From Ramlibacter lithotrophicus (GTDB lineage Bacteria; Pseudomonadota; Gammaproteobacteria; Burkholderiales; Burkholderiaceae_C): a DNA stretch of 61,186 nucleotides. Every line of letters starts with the position of its first letter. Position 1 is the first letter of the stretch. The notes below the pieces were generated by a model. The model searched no databases. It was not told where the DNA came from and saw nothing but the letters and a program-made list of their open reading frames with translations. The DNA lies in contig NZ_VTOX01000015.1 in NCBI RefSeq assembly GCF_012184415.1, forward strand, positions 1-61,186, given 5' to 3'. Both the position numbers and the translations under genes were made by a program. Of the stretch, positions 44,995 through 52,154 are shown piece after piece.

Positions 44995-46533
44995 ATGAGC
45001 CCGTATGTCTCCGACCTCGAACCGGACGCCTGCTACCTCGCCCTGAAGGCGCGGGACGCCCGCTTCGACGGCTCGTTCTTCACCGGCGTCACCTCGACCG
45101 GCATCTACTGCCGGCCCGTGTGCCGCGTGCGGACGCCCAAGCGGGAGAACTGCCGCTTCTTCGGCCACGCGGCCCAGGCCGAAAGCGCCGGCTTCCGGCC
45201 GTGCCTGCGGTGCCGTCCCGAGCTGGCACCGCGTTCGGTCGCCTGGTCGGTCCAGGATGCAAGCGCCATCCTCGCCCACCAGGCAGCCCGGCTGCTGGAG
45301 GATCCCGAAGCGTGGGGCGGCACCGTTCCGTCGGTCGAGCAACTGGCGGCCCGGCTCGGCGTCAGCGACCGCCACGTGCGGCGCATCTTCGAAGCCCAGT
45401 TCGGCGTTTCGCCGGTGCAGTACCTGCAGACCCGGCGGCTGCTGACGGCCAAGCAATTGCTGGCGGACACGGCGCTGCCCGTCACGCAGGTGGCCCTGGC
45501 GAGCGGTTTTGCGAGCGTGCGGCGCTTCAACGCGGCGTTCGTGGCCCATTACGGACTCAATCCGACGCAGTTGCGGCGCGAAGGGGCCGAGCGGCACGGC
45601 CAGGGCGTCACCGTGCGCCTGGGCTACCGGCCGCCGTACGACACGGTGGCCATGCTGGCCTTCTTCGCGCAGCGGCAACTGCGTGGCGTCGAGCTGGTGC
45701 GGGAGGCGGCCGACGGCGGCAGCCTGGTGCGAACGCTGGCCGTGGAGGCCGGAGGCTGCGTCCACCGTGGCTGGCTGGCGGTGCAGTTCGACGCGGCCCA
45801 TCACCAACTGGTGCTACGGGTCGCCGACTCGCTGGCCCCCGTCCTGCCGCTCGTGATCCGGCGGGTCCGATGCGCGTTCGACCTCGACGCCGATCCGCGC
45901 AACATCAACAAGGTGCTGCACGGGCCGTTTCCCGGCGGCGACGGCTTGCGGGTGCCGGGCGCGCTGAGCGGCTACGAGCTGGCCGTGCGGGCCGTGCTGG
46001 GCCAGCAGATCACGGTGGCGGCGGCCCGGACGCTGGCCCAGCGGCTGCTCGACCGCTTCGGCGAACCGATCGCGACGCCGTGGCCCGAGCTGACGCGCCT
46101 GTTTCCCGAACCGGCCGTGCTGGCAAACGCGAGCGGCGACGCCCTCGGCCAGCTGGGCATCGTGCGGCAACGGCAGGCGGCGATCGTCGCGATCGCGCGC
46201 GCCGTCCACGAGCAGCGGCTCGAGCTGCACGGCAGCGCCGACTTGGCGGCGACGCTGCAGGCGTTGACGGCGCTGCCGGGGATCGGCGACTGGACGGCGC
46301 AGTACATCGCGATGCGGGCGCTGCGCTGGCCCGACGCGTTCCCATCGGGCGACGTCGCGCTGCACAAGGCGCTCGGCGTGCAAGGCGAGCCGCGGCCGGC
46401 GCGGGCGGCGCTCGCTGCTTCCGAGGCCTGGCGGCCGTGGCGCAGCTATGCCGTGATCCGCGCTTGGCACGGCCTGGCAGTGCCGTCCCCATCCACCGCA
46501 GCGCCGTCGCCGGTGCTCGAGGAGTCAGCATGA
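44995..46533 (+). CDS. Ada-type Zn domain / AraC HTH / AlkA 3-methyladenine DNA glycosylase fusion
   Basis: 512 residues. An Ada N-terminal Zn site is formed by C39, C43, C70 and C73; C39 corresponds to the methylphosphotriester-accepting cysteine. An AraC-type DNA-binding domain covers about 100-200 (LAARLGVSDRHVRRIFEAQF). The AlkA domain follows, with the helix-hairpin-helix LPGIGDWTAQYIAMRAL and a likely catalytic D453 in FPSGDVAL. It probably senses methyl damage, activates its own operon and excises alkylated bases. It heads a three-gene operon with ATGA overlaps. Confidence 0.9.
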   Translation: MSPYVSDLEPDACYLALKARDARFDGSFFTGVTSTGIYCRPVCRVRTPKRENCRFFGHAAQAESAGFRPCLRCRPELAPRSVAWSVQDASAILAHQAARLLEDPEAWGGTVPSVEQLAARLGVSDRHVRRIFEAQFGVSPVQYLQTRRLLTAKQLLADTALPVTQVALASGFASVRRFNAAFVAHYGLNPTQLRREGAERHGQGVTVRLGYRPPYDTVAMLAFFAQRQLRGVELVREAADGGSLVRTLAVEAGGCVHRGWLAVQFDAAHHQLVLRVADSLAPVLPLVIRRVRCAFDLDADPRNINKVLHGPFPGGDGLRVPGALSGYELAVRAVLGQQITVAAARTLAQRLLDRFGEPIATPWPELTRLFPEPAVLANASGDALGQLGIVRQRQAAIVAIARAVHEQRLELHGSADLAATLQALTALPGIGDWTAQYIAMRALRWPDAFPSGDVALHKALGVQGEPRPARAALAASEAWRPWRSYAVIRAWHGLAVPSPSTAAPSPVLEESA

Positions 46534-47024
46534 AATTCCATCCTTCGCTGGTGCAGGCGCGCCATGCCAGCCCGCTCGGCCCCATGATCCTGGCGGCGAG
46601 CGAAGCGGGCCTCGCGGGAGCCTGGTTCGAAGGACAGCGCCACCTCCCGGAGTGCTCCGGGTGGCGGCAGGCGCCGGATCATCCGGTGTTGCTCGAGGCG
46701 ATGGCCCAGCTCGACGACTACTTCGCCGGGCGGCGGGACGGCTTCGACCTGCCGCTGGACGTCGCCGGCGGCACGCCGTTCCAGCGGTCGGTGTGGCAGG
46801 CGCTGCGAACGATCCCGCGCGGACAGACGATCAGTTACGGGGCGCTCGGTGCACGTGCCGGCTGTCCGGCGGCGGTCCGCGCGGTCGGGGCGGCGGTGGG
46901 CCGCAATCCGCTGTCGATCGTGGTGCCGTGCCACCGCGTCGTCGGGGCCGACGGCTCACTGACGGGCTACGCCGGCGGCCTCGAGCGCAAGCGCGCGCTG
47001 CTGCGACTCGAGGGCGCCGCATGA
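46530..47024 (+). CDS. ogt: Methylated-DNA-[protein]-cysteine S-methyltransferase
   Basis: 164 residues. The active-site motif VVPCHRVVG carries acceptor C134. The arginine-finger region is CPAAVRAVGAAVGRNP, and the C-terminal signature GYAGGLERKR is present. It removes methyl groups from O6-methylguanine stoichiometrically. ATGA overlap with the glycosylase fusion and with the following transporter gene. Confidence 0.95.
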   Translation: MKFHPSLVQARHASPLGPMILAASEAGLAGAWFEGQRHLPECSGWRQAPDHPVLLEAMAQLDDYFAGRRDGFDLPLDVAGGTPFQRSVWQALRTIPRGQTISYGALGARAGCPAAVRAVGAAVGRNPLSIVVPCHRVVGADGSLTGYAGGLERKRALLRLEGAA

Positions 47025-47959
47025 CGGGTGCCGACAAGCCGCTGGCGGCGCCAGCGCTGGCCGTGGCGCCGCCACGCGCCTGGGTCGCCGAATTCGTGCT
47101 GCTGGGCGCGATCTGGGGCGCTTCGTTCCTCTTCATGAAGACGGCCGTCCACGACTTCGGCGTGCTGCCGACGGCGGCGGTGCGGGTATTCATCGCGGCG
47201 GCCTGCCTGTTGCCGCTGGTGCGGTTGCGCGGCCTCGGCCCGTCGTTCCGCCGCCACTGGAAGATGGCCTGCCTGCTGGGCATCCTCAATTCGGCGATTC
47301 CGTTCGTCTGCTTCTCGTTCGCGCTGCTGTCGATCACGACGGGGCTCTCGGGCATCCTCAACGCGACGGTGCCGCTGTTCGGCGCCGTCGTCGCGTGGCT
47401 GTGGCTGGGCGACCGGCCGAGCGTTTCGCGCATGGTCGGCCTGTCGATCGGCTTCGGCGGCGTGGCACTGCTGGCGTGGGACCAGGCCCGCTTCAAGCCG
47501 GGCGCCTCGGGAATCGCGCCGGTCTGGGCGATCCTGGCCTGCCTGGTGGCGACGCTGTGCTACGCCGTCGCCGCGAGCGCGACGAAGCGCTACATGGCCG
47601 GCGTGCCGGCGATGGTGACGGCCGCCGGCAGCCAGCTCGGCGCCGCCCTGGCCCTCGTCGTTCCGGCGCTGTGGCTGTGGCCGGCGCGGATGCCCGGTGC
47701 CGATGCCTGGGCCGCCGTGGTCGCGCTGGGCGTGGCGTGCACGGGCATCGCGTACATCCTGTACTTCCGGCTGATCGAACATGCCGGCCCGTCGCGGGCG
47801 CTGGCCGTGACGTTCGTGGTGCCGGTGTTCGCGGTGTTCTACGGCGCGCTGCTGCTGGGCGAAGCCGTGACGCCGTGGATGCTGCTGTGCGGCGCGATCA
47901 TCGTGTGCGGGACGGCCTTGTCGACGGGGTGGCTGAAGCTGCCGGCGCGGGGGAAATAA
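47021..47959 (+). CDS. DMT-superfamily transporter (EamA family)
   Basis: 312 residues with ten hydrophobic segments in two EamA repeats, for example EFVLLGAIWGASFLFMKTA. Typical metabolite or drug exporter; the substrate is unknown. Its ATG overlaps the ogt stop, so it is co-expressed with alkylation repair and may export the alkylating agent or a product (inference). Confidence 0.88.
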   Translation: MTGADKPLAAPALAVAPPRAWVAEFVLLGAIWGASFLFMKTAVHDFGVLPTAAVRVFIAAACLLPLVRLRGLGPSFRRHWKMACLLGILNSAIPFVCFSFALLSITTGLSGILNATVPLFGAVVAWLWLGDRPSVSRMVGLSIGFGGVALLAWDQARFKPGASGIAPVWAILACLVATLCYAVAASATKRYMAGVPAMVTAAGSQLGAALALVVPALWLWPARMPGADAWAAVVALGVACTGIAYILYFRLIEHAGPSRALAVTFVVPVFAVFYGALLLGEAVTPWMLLCGAIIVCGTALSTGWLKLPARGK

Positions 47960-47963
47960 ACCC

Positions 47964-47988
47964 GTACGCAGGGACGGCGTCTGCGTAC
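47964..47988. terminator. Hairpin between convergent genes
   Basis: GTACGCAG...CTGCGTAC, a perfect 8-bp stem with a 9-nt loop, five bases after the EamA gene stop. No T-run follows, so termination is only possible, not certain. Confidence 0.4.
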
Positions 47989-48006
47989 CGAGGTCCGCTC
48001 CCGAAT

Positions 48007-48315
48007 TCAGAACCGAGGGAGGTCCCGCAGAGTCCGTCCCGGCGCCTCCGGGTCAAGCGCCAGCGTCTCCGTCCCTTCGGGCAGCACGTCCACCTTCACC
48101 TCCGGGCCGGGCTGCAGGCGGCCCTCGTCGTCGGGGAACAGGCTGATCACGGTGTCGCCTTCGACCAGGCGGTCCACGACCTCCGTCAGCCGCGTCGGCG
48201 CGGGGCGCAGGTCCCAGCGTTTCTGCGAGCTGTCGATCAGGCCCATCATCGCCTCCACGATCTGCGCGCCCGCGTAGCGGACGGCGGTGATGCCGTATGT
48301 CGCTCTCTCAACCAT
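48007..48315 (-). CDS. Small conserved hypothetical protein
   Basis: 102 residues from ATG 48315. It is acidic and soluble: an N-terminal helix (VRYAGAQIVEAMMGLIDSS) is followed by beta-prone segments (GDTVISLFPDD and GPEVKVDVLPEGTETL). I do not recognise a family. It is convergent with the EamA gene and divergent from the nuclease-like gene at 48435. The protein-like composition of this frame supports coding. Confidence 0.6.
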   Translation of the reverse strand: MVERATYGITAVRYAGAQIVEAMMGLIDSSQKRWDLRPAPTRLTEVVDRLVEGDTVISLFPDDEGRLQPGPEVKVDVLPEGTETLALDPEAPGRTLRDLPRF

Positions 48316-48434
48316 GCGGCGATTGTGTGCTGCAGGGATGGCCGCACGATCAGGCAATCGCCACAACGGCCGTGGGACCGTGCCTACGGCAGCGGTACGC
48401 GGCGCTACACTGCTGCGCTTTGGCCGCCGCCGCA

Positions 48435-49193
48435 ATGACCGCCCAGCGCCCGCCCTCCTCCGCCGAAGCGGCGCCGCCCCCGCTTGGGAAGGCCCACGCG
48501 CGTCGCCTGCGCGAGATCTGGCGCTCGGCCGGCTGGCCATGCCACGACCTGCTCGAGGTCGACCTGCTCGCCGCCGGCCTGCTCGAGCGGGTGCACGCGC
48601 CCTCCGGCCACGAAACACTGCGCGTGACCGATGCCGGCGTGCAACTGCTCGCCGCGACAGCCGTCGGCAACCGCGCCTCCTTCTCCGCTCACGAGGCGCT
48701 GGTGGAGCGGGTTGCGCGCGAGATGGGACGCGCCGGCCGCGTCGCATGGCGCGGACTCTCGCTGCGGGCGCAGGTCCCCGCCGAAGGCGCGGCGGCGACG
48801 CGCTGGTGCATCGCGAAGCCCGACGTCTTCTCGATCCGCAACACGACGGTGGCGACGTACGTCGACCCGGTCGTGCACGAAGTGAAGGTGCGCCGCGCCG
48901 ACCTGCTGGGCGACCTGCGCAACGGGGCCAAGCGCGCCGCCTACCTCGACATCGGCGAATGCTGGTACGTGCTCGGCTGCGACGCCAGGGGCCGCTGCAT
49001 CGCGGCGCCCGACGAGGTACCGCCCGAATGCGGCGTGCTCGTCGTCGAGCACGGCCGCCTGGTGCTGGCGCGCGCCGCGCCGCGCCGCGGCCGCAACGGC
49101 CTGCCGTTCGGGGTGTGGATGGCGCTGGCCAAGGCGGCGCCGGTGGCGGGCCTCGACGAAGGCGCGCAGCCGCTGCTGGGCCTCGCAGCCTGA
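48435..49193 (+). CDS. Putative PD-(D/E)XK nuclease-fold protein with N-terminal winged helix
   Basis: 252 residues from ATG 48435. The first ~75 residues (HDLLEVDLLAAGLLERV, then LRVTDAGVQLLA) look like a winged helix. The centre has KPDVFSI, then HEVKVRRADLLGDL and KRAAYLDIGECWYVL, the arrangement D...E-x-K plus a helix with Lys-x-x-x-Tyr seen in MmcB-like PD-(D/E)XK proteins. It is not assigned to a named system. A DNA repair or restriction role is inference; the alkylation-repair operon is only 0.5 kb upstream. Confidence 0.6.
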   Translation: MTAQRPPSSAEAAPPPLGKAHARRLREIWRSAGWPCHDLLEVDLLAAGLLERVHAPSGHETLRVTDAGVQLLAATAVGNRASFSAHEALVERVAREMGRAGRVAWRGLSLRAQVPAEGAAATRWCIAKPDVFSIRNTTVATYVDPVVHEVKVRRADLLGDLRNGAKRAAYLDIGECWYVLGCDARGRCIAAPDEVPPECGVLVVEHGRLVLARAAPRRGRNGLPFGVWMALAKAAPVAGLDEGAQPLLGLAA

Positions 49194-49196
49194 GGC

Positions 49197-49346
49197 CTAC
49201 TGCTTCGGGTGCTCGGACTTGCCGGGCTGCGGCGTCTTCACGCGCCCCTTTTCCGGGTCCTGGGCTTCCGTCTCGTGCAGTGGCTCCGGATTCGCCGGCT
49301 TGGGCGGCTCGGTCGGCGCCGGGCTGGGAGCGGATGCGGTGCTCAT
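49197..49346 (-). CDS. Tiny Pro-rich hypothetical protein (fourth of four)
   Basis: 49 residues, starting MSTASAPSPAPTEPPKPANP and ending KSEHPKQ. It is about a quarter proline, without hydrophobic segments, so probably disordered. It is the last of four same-strand tiny ORFs. Its start is two bases from the preceding ORF's stop. Confidence 0.45.
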   Translation of the reverse strand: MSTASAPSPAPTEPPKPANPEPLHETEAQDPEKGRVKTPQPGKSEHPKQ

Positions 49347-49348
49347 GG

Positions 49349-49504
49349 TCATTCCAGGTCGGGGTCGCCGCCCGAGTCGCGCGGCTGCGTCCCGTCCGCG
49401 TCGTGGTCCTCGGACGGAATGTCGTCTTCCATGCCCTGCTCCGGCTCTTCCTTGTGCTGGCCGGGTTCCGGCGGCACGCGGCCGCCTCGGGTGACGTCGT
49501 TCAT
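49349..49504 (-). CDS. Tiny acidic hypothetical protein (third of four)
   Basis: 51 residues beginning MNDVTRGGRVPPEPGQHKEE and ending DSGGDPDLE; strongly acidic and hydrophilic. A purine-rich stretch (GAGGAG in the coding sense) lies just before its ATG as a Shine-Dalgarno. It starts 8 bp after the previous small ORF. Confidence 0.5.
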   Translation of the reverse strand: MNDVTRGGRVPPEPGQHKEEPEQGMEDDIPSEDHDADGTQPRDSGGDPDLE

Positions 49505-49512
49505 GTCGCTCC

Positions 49513-49665
49513 TCAGATGGTGGGCGGCTTGACGCCCGGGTCTTCGGGCTCCGCGGGCGGCAGCATGGGACCGAACTCCGGCTCCACCGGCAGGTGGGTC
49601 GGATTCTCCTGCCCCGGCTCGGGTTGCGGCGGCAGCGGTTCGGGCTCGACGGGATGGGTGGCCAT
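49513..49665 (-). CDS. Tiny Pro/Glu-rich hypothetical protein (second of four)
   Basis: 50 residues, MATHPVEPEPLPPQPEPGQE at the start and PEDPGVKPPTI at the end. Pro and Glu make up nearly half of it. No similarity to a known family is recognised. It starts 8 bp after the preceding small ORF's stop, as expected for an operon. Confidence 0.45.
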   Translation of the reverse strand: MATHPVEPEPLPPQPEPGQENPTHLPVEPEFGPMLPPAEPEDPGVKPPTI

Positions 49666-49673
49666 GCCCCGCA

Positions 49674-49838
49674 TCATCGCGCGGCGCGCGGGGACCTGTC
49701 CAGCGCAGGGGATGCCTGCCCGGTCTCGCCATCGGGCCGGGGCGGCGGCGGCCGGTCCGGCGGCGAGAAGCCGTCGTTCAGCACGGGCGGTCCGGGCTCG
49801 TGATCGTGCAGGCTCGGATCGACGTCGTAGGGAATCAT
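49674..49838 (-). CDS. Tiny Pro-rich hypothetical protein (first of four)
   Basis: 54 residues starting MIPYDVDPSLHDHEPGPPVL, with a Pro/Arg-rich second half. It is probably disordered. It opens the run of four tiny ORFs and lies 15 bp downstream of the coiled-coil hypothetical gene's stop. Confidence 0.45.
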   Translation of the reverse strand: MIPYDVDPSLHDHEPGPPVLNDGFSPPDRPPPPRPDGETGQASPALDRSPRAAR

Positions 49839-49853
49839 GAGCCCGGCGGCAGC

Positions 49854-50126
49854 TCAGTTGTCGTGAGTGATCCGCTGCGCCTCGCGCCGCACGACCGTGC
49901 TCGGCTCGTGCGTGAACGGCAGGCGCGGCAGCCCGATCAGTTCCTGCAGGTGCGCGTGGGCGCGATCCATGTCGGCGCCGATCATGGCGAGCGCGACTTC
50001 ATGGCCGGGTTCGTTCTTCGCGATGTCGAGGTAGGCCGCGCGCAGGCGCTGGTAGTCCTCCTCGGCCCGGGCGACTTCTTTCTGCAGGGTTTGCACCCGG
50101 GTGTGTTCGGAACGGCTGTAGCGCAT
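49854..50126 (-). CDS. Hypothetical helical protein
   Basis: 90 residues from ATG 50126 (MRYSRSEH); a longer start at 50186 is possible. The central part (TRVQTLQKEVARAEEDYQRL onward) is a predicted amphipathic coiled coil. No family is recognised. It heads the cluster of small minus-strand genes. Confidence 0.55.
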   Translation of the reverse strand: MRYSRSEHTRVQTLQKEVARAEEDYQRLRAAYLDIAKNEPGHEVALAMIGADMDRAHAHLQELIGLPRLPFTHEPSTVVRREAQRITHDN

Positions 50127-50368
50127 GGGTCGGACCAGGTTTGGTGCAAGCATGGCGCCGTCCGCGCGTGCCCCGCGATTGCGCATGGCACGTTGACGCG
50201 AGGCGGAGCGCCACTCGTGAAATCGATGCTAGTGAACAGCAAACCACACCCCTGTAGGACAAGCCAGACAGACGCCGCAGGCGCACGCCTCTGTCGCCCA
50301 TTTCGCGCCAGAGCTTCGCTAGGATCAACGTAATCGAAGCACACGCTACAACCACTGTCGCAGCGCGC
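50127..50368. promoter_or_regulatory. Divergent upstream region of the acyltransferase gene
   Basis: 242 bp between divergent genes, with a local drop in GC around 50210-50350. It should hold promoters for both directions. I cannot assign -35/-10 elements with confidence and see no further ORF. Confidence 0.35.
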
Positions 50369-51562
50369 ATGTCCGCACCGAAGAACACCGCCAATCATTT
50401 CGACGCGCTGGATGGCTGGCGCGGGCTCTGCGCCTGCCTGGTCGCGCTGTTCCACTTCCACGGCAACAGCCCCGTGTACTCGTGGGACCTGATCCGCAAC
50501 AGCTACCTGTTCGTCGACTTCTTCTTCGTGCTCAGCGGCTTCGTGATCGCGTGGAACTACGGCACGCGGCTCGGCACGTGGACCGATGTGCGTCAGTTCC
50601 TCGTGCTGCGCGTCGGCCGCCTGTACCCGCTGCACGCCTTCATGCTGGCGCTGTTCGTCGCCTGGGAGGGCGCCAAGCTCGTGATCGGCCGCATCAGCCC
50701 GCCGGGGCCGCAGGCCTTCGTCGGCGAGAACCAGCCCGAAACGATCCTCAGCAACGTGTTCCTGGTGCAGAGCCTGCACGTCAACGACGCCCTGAGCTGG
50801 AATGCGCCGAGCTGGTCGATCAGCACCGAGCTGTGGGCCTACGTCATCTTCGCCCTGGTCTCCGTCACGCTGGGGCTGCGGCACTGGATGCTGGCGCTGG
50901 TCGCGCTCGCCGCGCCCCTGTTCCTGCTGTCGGTGACGAGCACCGGCATGGACGTCACGTACGACTGGGGACTGGTGCGCTGCGTGTTCGGCTTCGCGCT
51001 GGGCGTCGCCTGCGCGCGCCTGTACCGGTTGCGCGGCGAGCGTCCCGAAGGGCCCGGCACGGCGGCGACGCTGCTCGAGTGCGTGGCCCTGGCGGCCGTG
51101 GTGTGGTTCGTCGCGTGGGCCGGCAAGAGCAACTGGTCGCTGCTGGCGCCGTTCGTGTTCGCCGCCGCGGTCCTGGTGTTCGCCGACGAGCGCGGCTGGT
51201 GGAGCCGGCAGCTGCAGCGCCCGCTGTTCAAGTGGCTGGGGATGCTGTCGTACTCGATCTACCTCACGCACTACCTCGTGGTCGTGCTGCTGCCGGTGTT
51301 CTTCAAGCGCGCGCTGCACCTGGACCTGTGGACGCCGGTCACCCTGGCGAGCGGCGAAACCGTCGAACTGTTCGGGCGCAGCGCCGTCGAGGGCACGGCG
51401 CTGTTCGGCGTGGTGCTGGCACTCACGATCGCGTTCAGCGCCTTCACCCATCGCTGGATCGAAACGCCGGGCCGGGACTGGAGCCGCGCGCTCGCCAGAC
51501 GGCTCGCGCGCCGCACTGCTGCGGCTGGCGCGCCGGCACCGACCGGGGTGTCGGCCCCCTGA
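50369..51562 (+). CDS. Acyltransferase 3 family protein (OafA/YrhL-like)
   Basis: 397 residues with about ten transmembrane segments. The N-terminal motif FDALDGWRGLCACLVALFHF contains the family's R/H catalytic region, followed by FVDFFFVLSGFVIAW. It transfers acyl (often acetyl) groups to sugars across the inner membrane. Its position before a polysaccharide cluster suggests O-acetylation of that glycan. Confidence 0.9.
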   Translation: MSAPKNTANHFDALDGWRGLCACLVALFHFHGNSPVYSWDLIRNSYLFVDFFFVLSGFVIAWNYGTRLGTWTDVRQFLVLRVGRLYPLHAFMLALFVAWEGAKLVIGRISPPGPQAFVGENQPETILSNVFLVQSLHVNDALSWNAPSWSISTELWAYVIFALVSVTLGLRHWMLALVALAAPLFLLSVTSTGMDVTYDWGLVRCVFGFALGVACARLYRLRGERPEGPGTAATLLECVALAAVVWFVAWAGKSNWSLLAPFVFAAAVLVFADERGWWSRQLQRPLFKWLGMLSYSIYLTHYLVVVLLPVFFKRALHLDLWTPVTLASGETVELFGRSAVEGTALFGVVLALTIAFSAFTHRWIETPGRDWSRALARRLARRTAAAGAPAPTGVSAP

Positions 51563-51794
51563 CGCGGGACGCGGACACGCTCATCAAGGGGAACTTTTCG
51601 CCATGGACCTGCCACGCCGGGATGCGGTACAGCAACATGCGGCGCGGGGCGCCGCGCAGCGTATGCCGCACGTGGCGCTTCGCTCGCGTGCGACGGCGAC
51701 GAATAGCCTGAAAGAGCCAAGCCGAGCGGCCCCATCCGCGACGTCGCCGGCGCAGAATTTCATTTCGACCTTCCAGCATTCCAGGGAGACACAG

Positions 51795-52154
51795 ATGCAT
51801 CAATTGCTGACTTCCATCGTCCTCTGCCTTGTTGCGCACACAGCGGCCGCCCAATGCGTCGACGCGACGCCCCTGGCAGCGCAGGTCCACGCCGGCGCCG
51901 GCATGATCCGGACCTCCGCGACGGCCGCCGCGGCGCCGCTGCCCAAGCCGGCCGGCGGCGACCTGATCAAGACGGCGGCCGCCGGCCCGCGCGAAGTCGC
52001 GATGCGGCAGTCACCGTCGGTCTCCGGGCCGCCCAAGGCGCAGGCGGCCGACGAGGAGGACCAGCCCCGCCGCACGGGTCCCGCGATGCTGATCGCGGCA
52101 CTGGCCGTGATGACGGCGATCGCGCTGCGCCGCTCCGGGGGGTCCGGCCAATGA
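51795..52154 (+). CDS. Small secreted protein with C-terminal membrane anchor
   Basis: 119 residues from ATG 51795. Signal peptide MHQLLTSIVLCLVAHTAAAQ, then a Pro/Ala-rich low-complexity middle, then a hydrophobic segment TGPAMLIAALAVMTAIALRR and a short polar tail. The layout (leader, spacer, C-terminal membrane helix plus Arg) resembles proteins carrying sorting signals such as PEP-CTERM, but no canonical motif is seen. It overlaps the flippase gene by 4 bp and so belongs to the polysaccharide operon. Confidence 0.6.
   Translation: MHQLLTSIVLCLVAHTAAAQCVDATPLAAQVHAGAGMIRTSATAAAAPLPKPAGGDLIKTAAAGPREVAMRQSPSVSGPPKAQAADEEDQPRRTGPAMLIAALAVMTAIALRRSGGSGQ

Noticed and set aside
45120..46529. 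Open plus-strand frame running into ogt from within the glycosylase gene
   Set aside because: Only the ogt part has family motifs; the rest is an alternative frame of the Ada/AlkA fusion.
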